Positions 21,947 to 34,579 of a stretch of DNA of 64,000 nt are shown here, in pieces. The position numbers and the translations under genes were made by a program. Source of the stretch: Cryptomeria japonica (lineage: Eukaryota; Streptophyta; Pinopsida; Cupressales; Cupressaceae); contig NC_081411.1 in assembly GCF_030272615.1 (NCBI RefSeq), forward strand, positions 42,027,140-42,091,139, read 5' to 3'. Position 1 is the first letter of the stretch. The number at the start of each line of letters is the position of its first letter. The notes under the pieces were generated by a model. The model worked only from the letters and a program-made list of their open reading frames with translations, did no database searches and was not told where the DNA came from.

Positions 21947-24716
21947 TATATTATTAATTCTTTTCTTAAAATAAAACGAATTTCATGGAAGATTTTGATT
22001 TTTCATTGTAGGAAAAGAAGTAAAGTAATAAATCTATTTGTTGTAGATATCAATTTCTGAAACTAAATATTGCTAGTATGTAAAATAAATGTCTATCTTT
22101 ATGAAGTAAATGGAAGATTATTTTCCAGAACTATGTTGTACTTTATTGCTTTTACAGAAAATAGAAATATAAAATTATTATTTTTTAATCTACAATATGC
22201 ATGCAATCTAATTTATGCCTTTCCTATTTAATTTTATTTTAAATGCCTAAGAATGGAAGAAATTTCCTGCTAAACTATTTATCATAACACATCGGATTTA
22301 CTTTATTCTGGACTTAGGCAATACTAATTTAGGAATACATAATTTTTTTCTGCAATAAATACATTTACTGAATCTGCAATTACTACTGTAACTGAATATA
22401 TATTTTTATTAAAATCTAATAACAATTACAACTCTTTTTTTTTTTCTGCAATTAAAATGAAGACAAATTCACAGATAAAACAAAAAAACACAGAATTAAA
22501 TAAAACTGATTTTCATATTAAAATGACTATTGCATGCAATTTCAAAAGTATTTCTTTCCAAATAGAAAATATGAACATATCTAGCTTTTTACAAATCCTG
22601 AAGATATTCTGCAAAATTTACAAGATGTTTCTTTATTTAACTACAATAACTAATCTCATGTCTACATTTCAAATTTACAACTTGCCTCTCATTTCAACGA
22701 ATGAGGGCTTTTAAAACTAATAATTATAACTACACATAAATTTCTGCAACAATAATTCCTGCAACTTTCCACTTGTCCTATTCTTTACTCCCGACATTCC
22801 TGCATATTAAATCACAACTATGACCATGGAGTGCTCACCTCCCAGCCTAAGCTAACTGGTAGCCACCCTCAAGCTCAGAGAACCAAGCCCTAGACGGGAT
22901 ACAAACATGCAAACACATAGGGGACAGAATACACACAGATTTCAAACACACCCATCCTGGCTACACTGCACCACACTTTGGTGATGACCTTTTTAAGGGT
23001 GGTAGTGGACCAATACCCTGAGGAGAACTGCAAATATAGAAAACATGTAGCCACCTCATGGCACAACAAATACATCAAGAAATCTCAACCCCTTATTCCT
23101 TATGCCCCCCAAGGCAATCTAGCCTTATATCCCTCCTTATGACCCCCATTGCACAAACAGGCCATGCAACAAGGTTCACACAAAAATCCCTTGTGATCGC
23201 TCTCATAACGAGAGTCTCTCACTCGAGGGTTGTCTCTGCTACCACCCACAAGATCCTCCTCTCTCCCAAGAGTAAGAGGTCTTGAAAAACTCCCAAAAAC
23301 ACATACAAAACATAATATAAAATATCAAATGAAATTCCCAAAAAGGACATACAAGAAAATAGATTTCTTACACCAACATACTTTCAAACACATGCAAAAA
23401 GAAGTCATTTTAAGAAGAATGTAACCAACCTTAATCTGCCCAAAGGTAGGATAGTATTGTTTGAGGAAGAGCTGCCCAATTCCAAGGATCTTCTCCTTCT
23501 ACCCTTAGCCAAATTTTTATTATTCAAATCTATTCTATTCTTTTCAAAATTTCTCTTGTCTCCAAAAAAAATGGAGAGTGGGTGATTACCCTCAAATTTT
23601 TAAATTTTTGCTTAAGAAGCTCATTCTCTCAGTTCTCACAAGTTTCTAAAAACTAAAGAGGAAGGTAAGATAGAATGGGAAAGAGAACTCTCATTCCAAT
23701 AGGAAAGTTTACAACTAGGTTCAAACTTCTAATTTCAATTTTCGCACAACTCAGAAAGGTCAAATTTTAGAGTGTCAAAAAGGTCACTTAGGAGTAGAAA
23801 CTTGCCTAAAATTACCCCTAACCCTTAGGTATACCTTATGGGCTTTAGGAAACCCTATTAAACTACCCCTAGGTGTTCATTTAACCCATTTTAAACCCCT
23901 CTGAAGTTTATTTTCGGGTCAAACCTATGTTGACCACCCCAAATATTCTTTACCCAAGATATTTATGACATCACATTACATTAATTGAAAAAATAGTTGA
24001 ACACTTTCCACCAAGAGACAAAAATAAAAATTTAAACTTAAATCCACACGTGTCAAGTGACACAAAGAAAACACTTTTAAAATTTAAAACATGAAAATGT
24101 CTCTTGTTGATTTTACACAATTAACTTAAATACACTTAACACACATGTAGCATATACTGTATGAATAAAATACAACACAAACGAGGTGTTGCCTCTCCAA
24201 ATAGACAACCCCTAGCTTACGAACATACATAAGTCTAGGTTTGGTTCTCCATAAATTTTCCATGGTCACATGGATAACTTTCTGCCTGTCTCAATTTACA
24301 CATTAGTACTTTCAAATATTCACATATAATATAATTCAAAGGGATAATAATACACATCATCACTTGCATACAATTTACATCCGCACAAATTAAATACATC
24401 CTTTAGCCAAGCAATTTCACATAAGCAATTCATCCTAAATCTCATAAACTTAAACATACATCATAATTCTATTATCATAGTAAAGTCCTGCAAATTCAAT
24501 AACGACATTTATCACCGCAATTTCATCTTATTCAAAAATCATGTAGTGTTCTATCTCATAAAGCATATAAATAAATCATCAATATATAGCAATGTCAAGC
24601 AAATCTTGAAATCATATAAGTTCTAAATTCCAAAAAGCATCACAATAAAGTATCCATAATAGTCTCAAATATAAAAATCACTGAAATGTCAAACTGAGTC
24701 AAGGTGAGGCCTCACA

Positions 24717-26991
24717 CATTTTGTTTTTGAGTAAAGAGTGGTGAATATGAAACTTCATTTTTTCACCATTTATTATCTACTATTCAGTGGTGCCTCAACT
24801 TTTGTTGTATTGAGCGGGGACTATGTAAGGAAAAAGAAAATATAAAGCTTTTTATTAAAATAATTGATGCCTCCACGAATGTAGCGGTTTTGGAATGTGA
24901 GCCACAGTACGGTGAGAATATAAAACTTTTTACTTTGCTATTATGGTACCAAGCCTACACGTCAGACTTCATTTTCACCAAGACTAATTACTGTCACAGG
25001 GCGGATAAATGGACGTGTTTATTCTGGCTCCAAAACAGCAGTACAGATTTACTCTAACATGCATGTTAGTCGTGCGTTTTACACTATCGATTTTGCAATA
25101 AACAGTTTCGATTGACTAACATGTCGCTATCACCGAAATATCTATTTTGGAGTTAGAATAGCTTCAGCCCCAGAAAACAGTGTATTTGCTTGTGCAGTCA
25201 ACAAAAATCAACAGAAAATAGTGTATTTACTATCCGTGCAGTTAAGAAAAATATCTAATGAAAGATACCATTCCAATCGTCTTGCATAACTTTTTATAAG
25301 TTCTCAGCAATTGATGGACAAAAGAAGCTCGTCCATTTCATATAAGATATGCTTTCGCAGTAAATAATCCCCATATAAGTAAAAACTTTTCTACCGAAAT
25401 CATGAAAATCAAATTTGTATACGACACAAAAATGTCAAGAGTGACGAAGTTGAGTAAAATTTCCAAAATCGTGGGCAGGAAGTATGTGCCAAATTTCTGA
25501 ACGCAAGACATTAATTGGTTGTTTTAGAGAGCTTCAGGAGAAATAACAAAGAACAGTATGATGTTTTGATCAGGTGGAGATTTGTACGGGTTTTGTATCT
25601 GCCTTTGACTAAATCGAAGAATTCTAGCATGGGCCATGTGAATGGACGGACAACTCATCTTCTAAGAAACTTCCTTCCCTTTGATTTGATTTAAGCTGTG
25701 TTGTAGTGTGGTGCACGCCAGAAACTGAGAGAATATAGACTATTTCAATTCTGCAGGAGGTGTCAGAATGTGGAAAAATCGAAAGGAGAAAGAAATAAAC
25801 ACAGGTTAGCTGGAGTCGTGAATGCGACCAACTATATATATCTGTGTGAATGGACCCGCTTGAATGTGACTCAAGTGGTGTGGAAGTTGCGCCGAAAATA
25901 AGGATGATGGAACCTATTTGATTACGATGTGAAGGGTGATGATGAGTCATAATATTCCAAGTCACTGAATGGACGGAAAACTCATTAGTTGATTTAGGTT
26001 GTGTTGTTGTGTGGTTCACGTGAAGGAAGAAAAATCAGAACTGGGCAATACGTACTTGTCGACCACAACTAGATGCAGCTATTCACCCGGGCCAACTCAT
26101 CAATATAAACTACAAACTTAAACAAAAGGTATTATTTATTCGTACCCTGGCGAGCCAAACAATAACAATGGTCAAATAGTCACGCTTTATGCCAATAACA
26201 TTAGCTCAAACCACAAATATAGAGATTTCTATGACAAACCATCACACAATTCACTTTGCATTCACAGTAAAGGCACTCCCCTCTATGAGAAAAAGAGTTA
26301 GTAGACCTGTGAAAACAACAACTCATACCACTAGGAAAGATGAACGATGATTTATATAATCCTAACTCTTTTATATTTCTTTCATTGATAGTTTAAAAAA
26401 CCAAACATATGTTATAGTTTCCCAATAAACCATCTTGTATGAAGTAGGGGAAGTGAATCAATAGTCATTATAGTTAATTTTGTGCGCCCATAGAGTCTAA
26501 ATGGTACATTGGACTTTGACGATTTTCTTTTATGTTGACTTTGTATGAGACATAACTGATGATAGCTATTATTCTAACTTCTGGGTAGTAACGACACACA
26601 TTGTGGGATTTGTTATGTGTGCAAGGGTCAGAAGGTAAACATTTCAAAGTGTCACTCGATACCTACTTAAAGATTCCCCAATAATTGTGCACTTAAAATT
26701 GCTAATGCTTATGAACAAATGCCCCACTACTTGTGCATAAATGGACCAATTATGGTCAAAAAATGCTAAAAAGTGGGCGGCAATTACTAGATGTGAAATT
26801 TATTAATGGGCTTTTAGCTATCATTTTTTTTGTTTCTTTAAATTTACTAATTAGGGGTTTGGGTGCACAAGGAGTGAACTGTTATTGGAGGTATAATGAC
26901 TAGTGGTGCTCTTCCCCTAAACCACTCAAGATATTGAAGCGTGCTAACATCTTTCACCAAACTTGTCCATTTTTACAAACTTTACAACTGA
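24717..26991. other. Unassigned DNA, no gene recognised
   Basis: No supported coding sequence. 25640-25710 and 25978-26020 share a partial direct duplication (CAACTCAT...TGTGTTGT-type), and 25930-25975 resembles 8365-8400 on the far side of the chromovirus and copia cluster. A minus ORF of 131 codons at 25624 has no recognisable features. Confidence 0.55.
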
Positions 26992-28948
26992 ATTTTCCAA
27001 GTCGGATTCATGTTGGCATTTCAAATTGACTAACAACTTCAACATCTTCAACACAAACACTTGTTGAGAAGTGGTAGAGGTGGTGGCTCTGCCCAAGATA
27101 GACCTGGAGCTCGTAGGTGATTACCTGCAGAGAGTCGCCGCCCCCTAGCACCCAAACCCAAGGTGCATCAAGATGTCCCAGTAGATATGAAAGATTCGAT
27201 GGAGCTACAAACTCTTCAGGCAGCCACAACATTGACTAGTGCCATCATCTAGCATGGGACGTCATTAGCACACCCTATTGTATTGGATGATGAGCCATTA
27301 GAGGGTGACAAAGAGCCCATCCAGCATATGTGTGTCAGTTGCTCAGGGATATGCTCGGGGATAGATGATGCAGCTGGTGAAGATGGATCCTCATCTCATT
27401 TGTGTATGATTTGCAGTTGTATATGTCAGGCCCACACGGTTGACGATTTTGTGCTGACAGATGAGTTGATGGACATGGTGTTTGCCCATGAGAAACAGAC
27501 ACAGGTGTGTTGATTTGAATTCATATCATTTTATTTATCAGTCACTTTAAATTTGTAATTACATAAATGAATTTTCATTTATACATCGATTTAAATTGAG
27601 AAAAATAATATGCATTTCAGGATGCAGCAGCGGTATCCCATACTCCTCCCCCAGTTACTATAGCTGCAACTTCGATGCCTGAGGTATAAATTTCTTAACA
27701 TGTTAAAATAGAATTGTACACTTTAAATTCAAATAAATACAAGATATACTAACTATCTTTAATGCTTGGTCCAATTTTTGGTTTGTAGGTGTTGATAGGG
27801 GACGAGATGTCCTAGATTGATGACATCACGCTCTCAGTGATCGATTTTGGCCTACAAGGCTATACGGTATCATATTTTGTATAACTCTTTTTATGTATTG
27901 TTTTGATAGAATATGCAAGTCATTTCATTTTAGATTTTTAAAATTATGTTTAATTTATTATCTGTACTAATATCTCATGTTAATTTTGTTTTTTTAGGGT
28001 ACCCCCTCTGCGTCTAAGGCTCGTCCTAAGAAAAAGAATTCCTCGAAGATGACAAAATGTGGGAAGAAGGTAATTGAACACATTTTTAGTTGTACAATTG
28101 TTTGAAAATGTTGAAATCAAGTATTAGTAGGGGTTTGTAGATTGATTAGTGTTTTTTGTCTATTTTACATGTACAACGACCATTGAGCTTTGTGGAATGC
28201 ACCCGATTCGCCCGCGGATCAAGAGAGGGTGGAGGTATGTATCTCTACTTTATTTTCTTGATTTCATGATTATATGCACGCGTACATGTGAACTTGTGAT
28301 ATATTATAATCTTAGAATTTTTTCATATAGGAAATATCCATACCTATTTCATCAATGGTGAACCCTCCTCCTTGCACTAGAGAAGCATCTCAAGATCTAG
28401 TACACTTTTATTTGATATGTAAAATTAATTGTTTTTAACCTTCAATACTTATCATTATATTAATTGTATTTAATCTTTGAACATTTTTTGTATAGGTAAT
28501 AGCGACAATTTCTACATCGATGGTGAGCCATCCTCAGTCCATTGGAGAAGCATCTCAAGCATAGGTACATCATTGTTCTCTATATTATAGCTTTTAAGTG
28601 TTTTTGATATATTTATGTTAGTACATTGTATTAATTGTACATTTAATCTACAATAGACCCCTTCGCGGTACGACCATAATGTGGATTCATTTAAGTATGT
28701 CTTCAAGAAAACTCCTAAGAGTGACAAGGAGAGGAGAGCGAAGACATTAGCTCCTAGATCAGCCGATGAGGTAATCTACATTTCAATTGCAAAGGAATTA
28801 AAGTTAAATGCATAGTTATGTTGTTAATTGTGAACTATTTTCTACAAAAGAATTCTAACTTGGCTTTTGAATTGTGGTTTTGCAGTCATCTACGGAGCCA
28901 CGTACTACATCGAAGAGGCTTGATTTTGATGATCCACCACAAGTTTAG
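26992..28948 (+). pseudogene. Unrecognised multi-exon gene, last eight or nine exons
   Basis: A spliced plus-strand gene is supported by consecutive GT-AG introns that keep frame. Exons: about 26992-27504, 27621-27683, 27789-27866, 27998-28069, an uncertain one near 28188-28234, 28331-28399, 28496-28564, 28657-28770 and 28886-28948, ending in TAG. All the well-defined exons are multiples of three and end on codon boundaries. The product is low-complexity: an RGG-like RSGRGGGSAQDRPGARR, basic and proline patches, an acidic segment, and KARPKKKNSS resembling a nuclear localisation signal. No enzymatic domain was recognised. Premature TGA, TAG and TAA codons interrupt it. It lies convergent to the transposase at 31656-34579. 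A second gene of that transposon or a captured host gene are both possible. Confidence 0.5.
28331..28564 (+). repeat. Tandemly duplicated 69-nt exon
   Basis: Exons 28331-28399 and 28496-28564 are each exactly 69 nt and encode similar peptides (ISIPISSMVNPP...REASQ and IATISTSMVSHP...GEASQ). The introns either side begin similarly. Exon duplication with its intron is the simplest reading. Confidence 0.65.
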
Positions 28949-29114
28949 GATCATATAGTGTTAGTTTTGGTCATAGAATGACCAATACATGTAGATATAT
29001 TCTACAATTTTATTGTATATCGATTTGGACATGGCATATGCCAAATTTTTGTATTACTTGTATTGACCTAGCAGGCATGCCTTTATATATATATAAATAT
29101 CGATATTCGATCCA

Positions 29115-29430
29115 ATAAATATGTACTGAGCTCATTATTTTGTATTCGTTGTATTTTGTGGTTGTCCTTTTATAAATTTAAATGAATATTTGCATATGTA
29201 ATCAACAATATGAATATAAACAACAAAAATATATGATATAAAACATTGCAATCGTGGAATATGATTTCATAAATTTCTAAAATGTTGAATTAACCCTACA
29301 AAACTCCTTGTTTTCAGTTCATTATTGTGTATTCGCTATATTTGGTGGCTGCCCTTTTATAAATTTAAATGAATATTTGCATATGTAATCAACAATATGA
29401 ATATAAACAACAAAAATCGACAATATGAAT
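29115..29430. repeat. Direct duplication of about 188-bp period
   Basis: The stretch TTTTATAAATTTAAATGAAT through AATATGAATATAAACAACAA occurs at about 29168 and 29355, with similar sequence before it. It follows the 3' end of the multi-exon gene. Confidence 0.75.
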
Positions 29431-29479
29431 ATAAACAACAATATGTGTTTGGTGCGAGAGCACCCTCACACTCGCAATG

Positions 29480-31045
29480 GTCAAATTTTGTTCATTGTGT
29501 GCACAAATAGACATCGCGAGTGAGTTCGGGTGGGCAGGTTTACACTAGGCATGCCCCTGTCGTGCATCCCAAAGCGCTGGAACGTCGAGAGTCATACCGT
29601 ACCGGTGCGATCTCTCAAGTGCCTTGAGTCTAAACAATTGTCAAAATTTGACAGATTGTTTCTTCAAATCTAGGACACATATGGTCAATCCGTTTGAACT
29701 CGTGGGGTCATGTGAGGTTCCTCTACAATGGCCTATCTCGGTTTTTGATGAGTCGGAGCCATTTTCAATTGGTAACATTTTTTCGCCTGCTGCAAAAACT
29801 GTCAGCTGCATGCAATGCAAAGTTGCAAGATGGCTAGAATTCATTCGTTTCATCCTGTACACAAACCAATGTCACGAGCACATCTGGGTGGGAAGGTTTA
29901 CGCTAGGCATGCCCCTGTCATGCAGCCCAAAGCACCAGAACGTCGAGAGTCATACTGTACCGATGCTATCTCTTAATTGCCTTGAGTCCAAAAAATAATC
30001 AAAATTTGATGGACTATTTCTTCAAATCTAGGACACATATGGTTGATCCCTTTGAACTCATGGGGTAACATGAGGCTCCTCTACAATGGCCTATCTCGGT
30101 TTTTGATGAGTCGGAGGCATTTTCAATTGGTAGCATTTTTTTGCCTACTGCAAAAATCGTCAGTTGCATGCAATGCAAAGTTGCAAGATTGGCTAGAATT
30201 GATTCAGTTCATCCTATGCACAAATCGATGTCATGAGAATGTCTGTGTGGGGAGGTTATGCTAGGTATTCCCTTGTTGTGCATCCCAATGCACTGGAATG
30301 TTGAGAATCATACCCTACTAGTGCGATCTCTCAAGTGCCCTCAGTCCAAAAAATTGTCAAAATTTGATGGACTGTTTCTTCAAATCCAAGGAACATATGG
30401 TCAATTCGTTTGAACTCGTGGGGTTGCATAAGGCTCCTCTACAATGTCATGGCTTGGTTTTTGACGAGTTGGAGCCATTTTCAATTGGTAGCATTTTTTC
30501 GCCTACTGCAAAATACGTCAATTCCATGCAATGCAAAGTTGCAAGATTGGCTAGAATTGATTTCGTTTGTACTGTGCACAAACCGATGTCATGAGCATGT
30601 TCAGGTGGGTAGGTTTATGCTAGACATGCCCCTATCATGCATCCCAAAGTGCCAAGAAATTGAGAGTCATACTGTACCGGTGCGATCTCTCAAGTGCCCT
30701 GAGTCCAAAAAATTATCAAATTTTGACGGACTGTTTCTTCAAATCTAGAACACATATGGTCGATACATTTGAACCCATTGGGTCACGTGAGGCTCCTCTA
30801 CAATGACCTATCTTGGTTTTGGATGACTCCGAGCCATTTTCATCTAGTAGCATTTTTTCGCCTGCTGCAAAAACCATCAGTTGCATGCAATGGAAAGTTG
30901 CAAGATTGGCTAGAATTGATTTGGTTCGTCCTGTGCACAAACCGACGTCATGAGCATGTCTCAGTTGACAGGTTTATGCTATTCATGCCCCTCTCATGCA
31001 TCCCAAAGCATTAGAACATCGAGATTCATACCGTACCGATGCAAT
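29480..31045. repeat. Tandem array of a 358-bp monomer, about 4.3 copies
   Basis: The landmark AGGACACATATGGT (with variants) recurs at 29672, 30030, 30389 and 30747, spacing 358-359 bp. A partial unit precedes the first. Units are diverged by scattered substitutions, with no internal promoter or TE end recognised. ORFs of 70-125 codons across it (for example 29624-29998) repeat with the monomer in different frames and are not genes. Confidence 0.9.
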
Positions 31046-31159
31046 GTAGAAGTTGCTTGACAACTTTTTTAACAATTTTTTTGACAACAATGACAATTTT
31101 TGCTCAAATTGTATCTAGTCTCAATCTATGACCCCTATGACTCAATAATGACTCAAATA

Positions 31160-31620
31160 ATTCTCTATGATTATACATGAATCAAGAATTCTCATGATTG
31201 ACCAGGGACACATCAAATATACTCAAAACATTGTCACAAAACATTGTCACATATTATTCAAAAATTTGCCTCTAAATATAGTCAAATCAGCTCTTGGCTA
31301 TTTGATTATACAAAAAAATGTCTTACAAATCATCTCATGGGCTTTTATACAAAATTTGGCATTACAATAGTGTGATTCAACTTATCGCCATTTTAATATA
31401 CAAATCATCTCATGGGCTTTTATATAAAATTCAGCATTACAATATGTGCGATTCAGCTCATCGCCATTTTAATATACAAAATTTGGCATGTACATATGTA
31501 CAAATCAGCTCATTGCCATTTAAATATACAAAATTATGCCCCTAAACATGTAAAAATCAGCTCATGGGCATTTATATATACAAAAAATGAATATAGAACA
31601 ATTCATCGATGATTTATACA
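31160..31620. repeat. Degenerate short tandem repeats of about 65-85 bp
   Basis: Variants of CAAATCA(T/G)CTCATGGGC followed by TTATATACAAAA and GGCATTACAA recur at about 31275, 31325, 31402, 31455, 31500 and 31555. They lie just beyond the 3' end of the transposase gene. Confidence 0.65.
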
Positions 31621-31655
31621 AAATTCTCAAAATCATTCTACTCTGAACCATAGAA

Positions 31656-34579
31656 TCAATCAAATGACCCTTCAGGATCAGCTCTAACCCGTATTATGTT
31701 AAGTATTGCCTCATGGTCAGATTCATGAACTTTCCATAAAATTTTGTTATGAGGTCTACCATGATACTTAATCAAATGAATATTTGTTGCAACAACAAGG
31801 TTAGAGAAATGAACAATATGTCTGTGTGTTTCAAAGTCCTTGAACAACCAAACATCAGAATTCTTGATAGGGTATCTCTGAAGCCATGTTCCTGTCACAA
31901 CAACAAACCCTATTGGGTACTCAATACCCTCTCCGTCAATTATTGTGGTTGTCAATTTTCTTTTTGGCTCAACACAACGACACAAATAGTAATCTGTTAC
32001 TTCTTCATTGTTCTCTTCTGCAACAACTGCATACACATGACCTTCATTTTATAAAGTGTTAATTAATACCAAAAATAAAGTATGATGTACAACAAAATGA
32101 ACCAAAAAGAATGCTTAAAAAAAAAATTAACTCAAAAAATTACCTGAATCCACTAGGTCGGATACATAGTCAAAATCCACTGATGTCTCCATCTGGCTCA
32201 ATTGTAGTGCTTTGGGAATTTGATATGAATCAATGGGAACCAATGGTCTACAAGACCACTTGTCAACCCACTCTTGTAATTCACATTCTTCCCACAAACA
32301 ATACATGCATGAAGAGCAAAAACATACCATCTGTCTCGTATAAATTACCAGTGAACTTGAATTTAAACTCATAAATGAGTGCATGTCACTCGATCCTGCA
32401 ACTGTACAACAATCTAGATAGTTTTCAATGCTAGATTCAGTGATCAACCAAAAATATCTACGAACCATTGACGTACCTGGATTACCAGGACCCATCGTAG
32501 ACTTACACCATCGCACAATTTTTTCTGCATCTATCAACTCAGCACCACCTTTGTACTTCAATTCTTCCCTAGCTAGGGCTCTTTTCACACATGCTTCTGC
32601 ACCATCATCTCTCCCTTACCATGTCTAGTTTCAGTGAAATTCCAAAAATGTTGTACACCGCTTGTCATATGCATCCTTTTCAACCAATAAAACATCCTTG
32701 CATTCTTGAATTGTGCAGTGCAATTATCTGACCATATTAAGTGTCGGTTATATCATGTGTTCCTTTCTTTTAAACTATCATAGAAAACTTTAAAGAATCC
32801 TTGTACAAACTCTGATGAATGAGTACGATCATCACTTATGTAGAAGTGATACTCTCTTACAACCTTTCTATCCTCTTATATGCTATCATCTGCATGCAAG
32901 AATGCTATGTGTACAAAAATAAAAACTTGTGTAGAGTGATAATACATGGATTGCACTTCATTTTGAGGTTGTAATGTATAATTTTCAGTGAAATCAACTA
33001 TAGAGACAATGATACCAAGAGGAAATGTGTCCTTACATAACTTGAATTGTTCATCTAACCATCGAGCTCTATGTGTATGCATTATGTACTCATAAACTAG
33101 TTTCTCTTGAAACATTTTCATAAATTGACCTACACATATATCATTTTTCACTAGCTCTCATCTCTTCAAATCTTTTGCATCTTTAACTCCATATGTGACT
33201 GTCTTGTATTTTCCAAAAGAAACTAGTTTCATACCAATTTAATGTGTGCTCTCCAAATGTACACATCTTGGTAAACGGTGCAAACCACCACATATAGCAC
33301 AAGAACCTTCCAAACAAGACATCTTATAATAAATGCAACCATCACGTCTATTACATAGCACACTTGAAATAAATTATCTTACCGACTTACGAGGTGCTTG
33401 TATATTACATTCCTGCAAAACATTGTTAGTGTGTAAAGTACAACAAATATGACAAAAAATATCATAATGCATGAAATATTCAATATGCATCCTACAACAA
33501 CACGTGGTGCATACATGATTAATCTTAATATAAAAAGGTTTTTCCATTTCAAAAAATCTTTAAGAAATTTTTATTTGAGGAAACTTTTAAAGGAATCTTT
33601 CATAAAATTTAGTTTGAGTCATATCCAAATAGTGTTTGGCATGTGGATCACGATTTGTAGACCCAATTCACCTTCTAACAACATCTCTTTGGTTGGGCGA
33701 TACTCTTGTGTTGTTATGCCAAAAAATTTCAATTAATGTTTTTAGTGCATCAACAACAACCTTGTCTTTGCGTGGTAGTCTACCCAAGAATGCCCAAAGA
33801 GAATTATTGTTAGGTTCCTCTATTTTTTCCAGCCTCTTTAATGCTTTACTTAATGTTGTTCTACTAACGTTTAATGACTTACTTGTTTTGCTTATCAAAC
33901 GACATTTTTTTATTTTCTTGCTCATTATGGTTGATGTAATGACACGTCTAGTAGCATTAGAATATTTAATACGTGATTTTGAACCAATAGATTGATATGC
34001 ATCAAATAGATTTCTAACAATAGTTCTTTCACTGTTACTTCAGATGATCTTAGGCCTAGAATTTTCATTCTCTTTAAAATTCAAATTTTTAATCATTTGA
34101 ATAATTAATTGACATCTTGCGGTTTGATTTAAGTTTTGAAAATAGTTTTTCCATATTCTTTTAACCATTCTCCTATAAGTTCATTCATTCATTTTATTGG
34201 GCATTGGCTTCAATATATTCTCATCAATGTCAATTAGATAGTTTGGTTTCCTATGAATGATTCTAGGAGGTGTTAACATCAGTACATTATGTACATTCAA
34301 TTCATCAAGTAGAGAAGGTGTAATGTGTTCATCATTTAATTGATTATTCAATACGATATCTTCTTCAATTGCATTAGGTTCAAACGGTAAATTATCAAAT
34401 TTCTCTTCTTCAATTGGATTAGGTGCATTATATTCATTTGGTAAATCGAATTGAGATGTTGAGGATGATATACCTTCTTCTCCCATTGTTCTTGTGTCAC
34501 ACAATTTCTTCATACGCTGCCTTTGTCTTTCCTTTTGAGTCTCTCATTGTTCCATCATTCCTTTCTTGTTCTTTCCCAT
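31656..34579 (-). pseudogene. DDE-type DNA transposase, near full length, inactivated
   Basis: The minus-strand frame starts at MGKNKKGMMEQ (34579), followed by a TGA and a basic ETQKERQRQRMKK stretch. Near 33850 a helix-turn-helix-like KTSKSLNVSRTTLSKAL is followed by RVSPNQRDVVRR. Then come a TCCCRMHIEY Cys cluster (about 33500) and CLEGSCAICGGLHRLPRC (about 33300), a likely zinc-binding pair. The catalytic-like region has SIVDFTENY, YHFYISDDRTH, IWSDNCTAQFK and HGKGE.DGAEACVKRAL, a pattern I associate with Sola-like eukaryotic transposases; the family name is tentative. A frameshift lies near 32605. An intron at about 32030-32146 (donor CAG-GTAATT) joins the last exon (31656 to about 32029), which ends at TAG or TGA near 31656. 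Several nonsense codons make it a pseudogene. Confidence 0.65.

Larger units (their letters stand above)
11721..24716 (-). mobile_element. Complete Ty3/gypsy chromovirus-type retrotransposon
   Basis: A 12,996-bp minus-strand element with 3,972-bp and 4,109-bp LTRs, initiator-Met primer site, polypurine tract, and gag-protease-RT-RNase H-integrase order. Flanking 5-mers are CTTTT (11716-11720) and CATTT (24717-24721), consistent with a target duplication carrying one change. The integrase tail has a chromodomain-like segment. Long LTRs with this primer type suggest the Tekay/Del group, an inference. The LTRs differ by about 2% by eye over 545 bp. Gag-pol is one frame of about 1,578 codons without frameshift but with at least 17 premature stops. 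Confidence 0.93.
20608..24716 (-). repeat. 5' LTR of the chromovirus (right copy)
   Basis: 4,109 bp from TGTTATGCCC to GGCCTCACA on plus, matching 11721-15692. The extra length is mainly the 100-bp segment at 21801-21900 and longer TA tracts. Confidence 0.93.

Noticed and set aside
26041-26064. A CAATACGTAC word as the left terminal repeat of transposon copy 1
   Set aside because: Matches only part of the 14-mer and lacks subterminal repeats around it.
29624-31014. Plus-strand ORFs of 73-124 codons across the 358-bp repeats
   Set aside because: They recur with the monomer in different frames and lengths, with no conserved start or domain.
29480-31045. The 358-bp repeats as a CRISPR array
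   Set aside because: Units are long, diverged and contiguous without spacers, in eukaryotic DNA.
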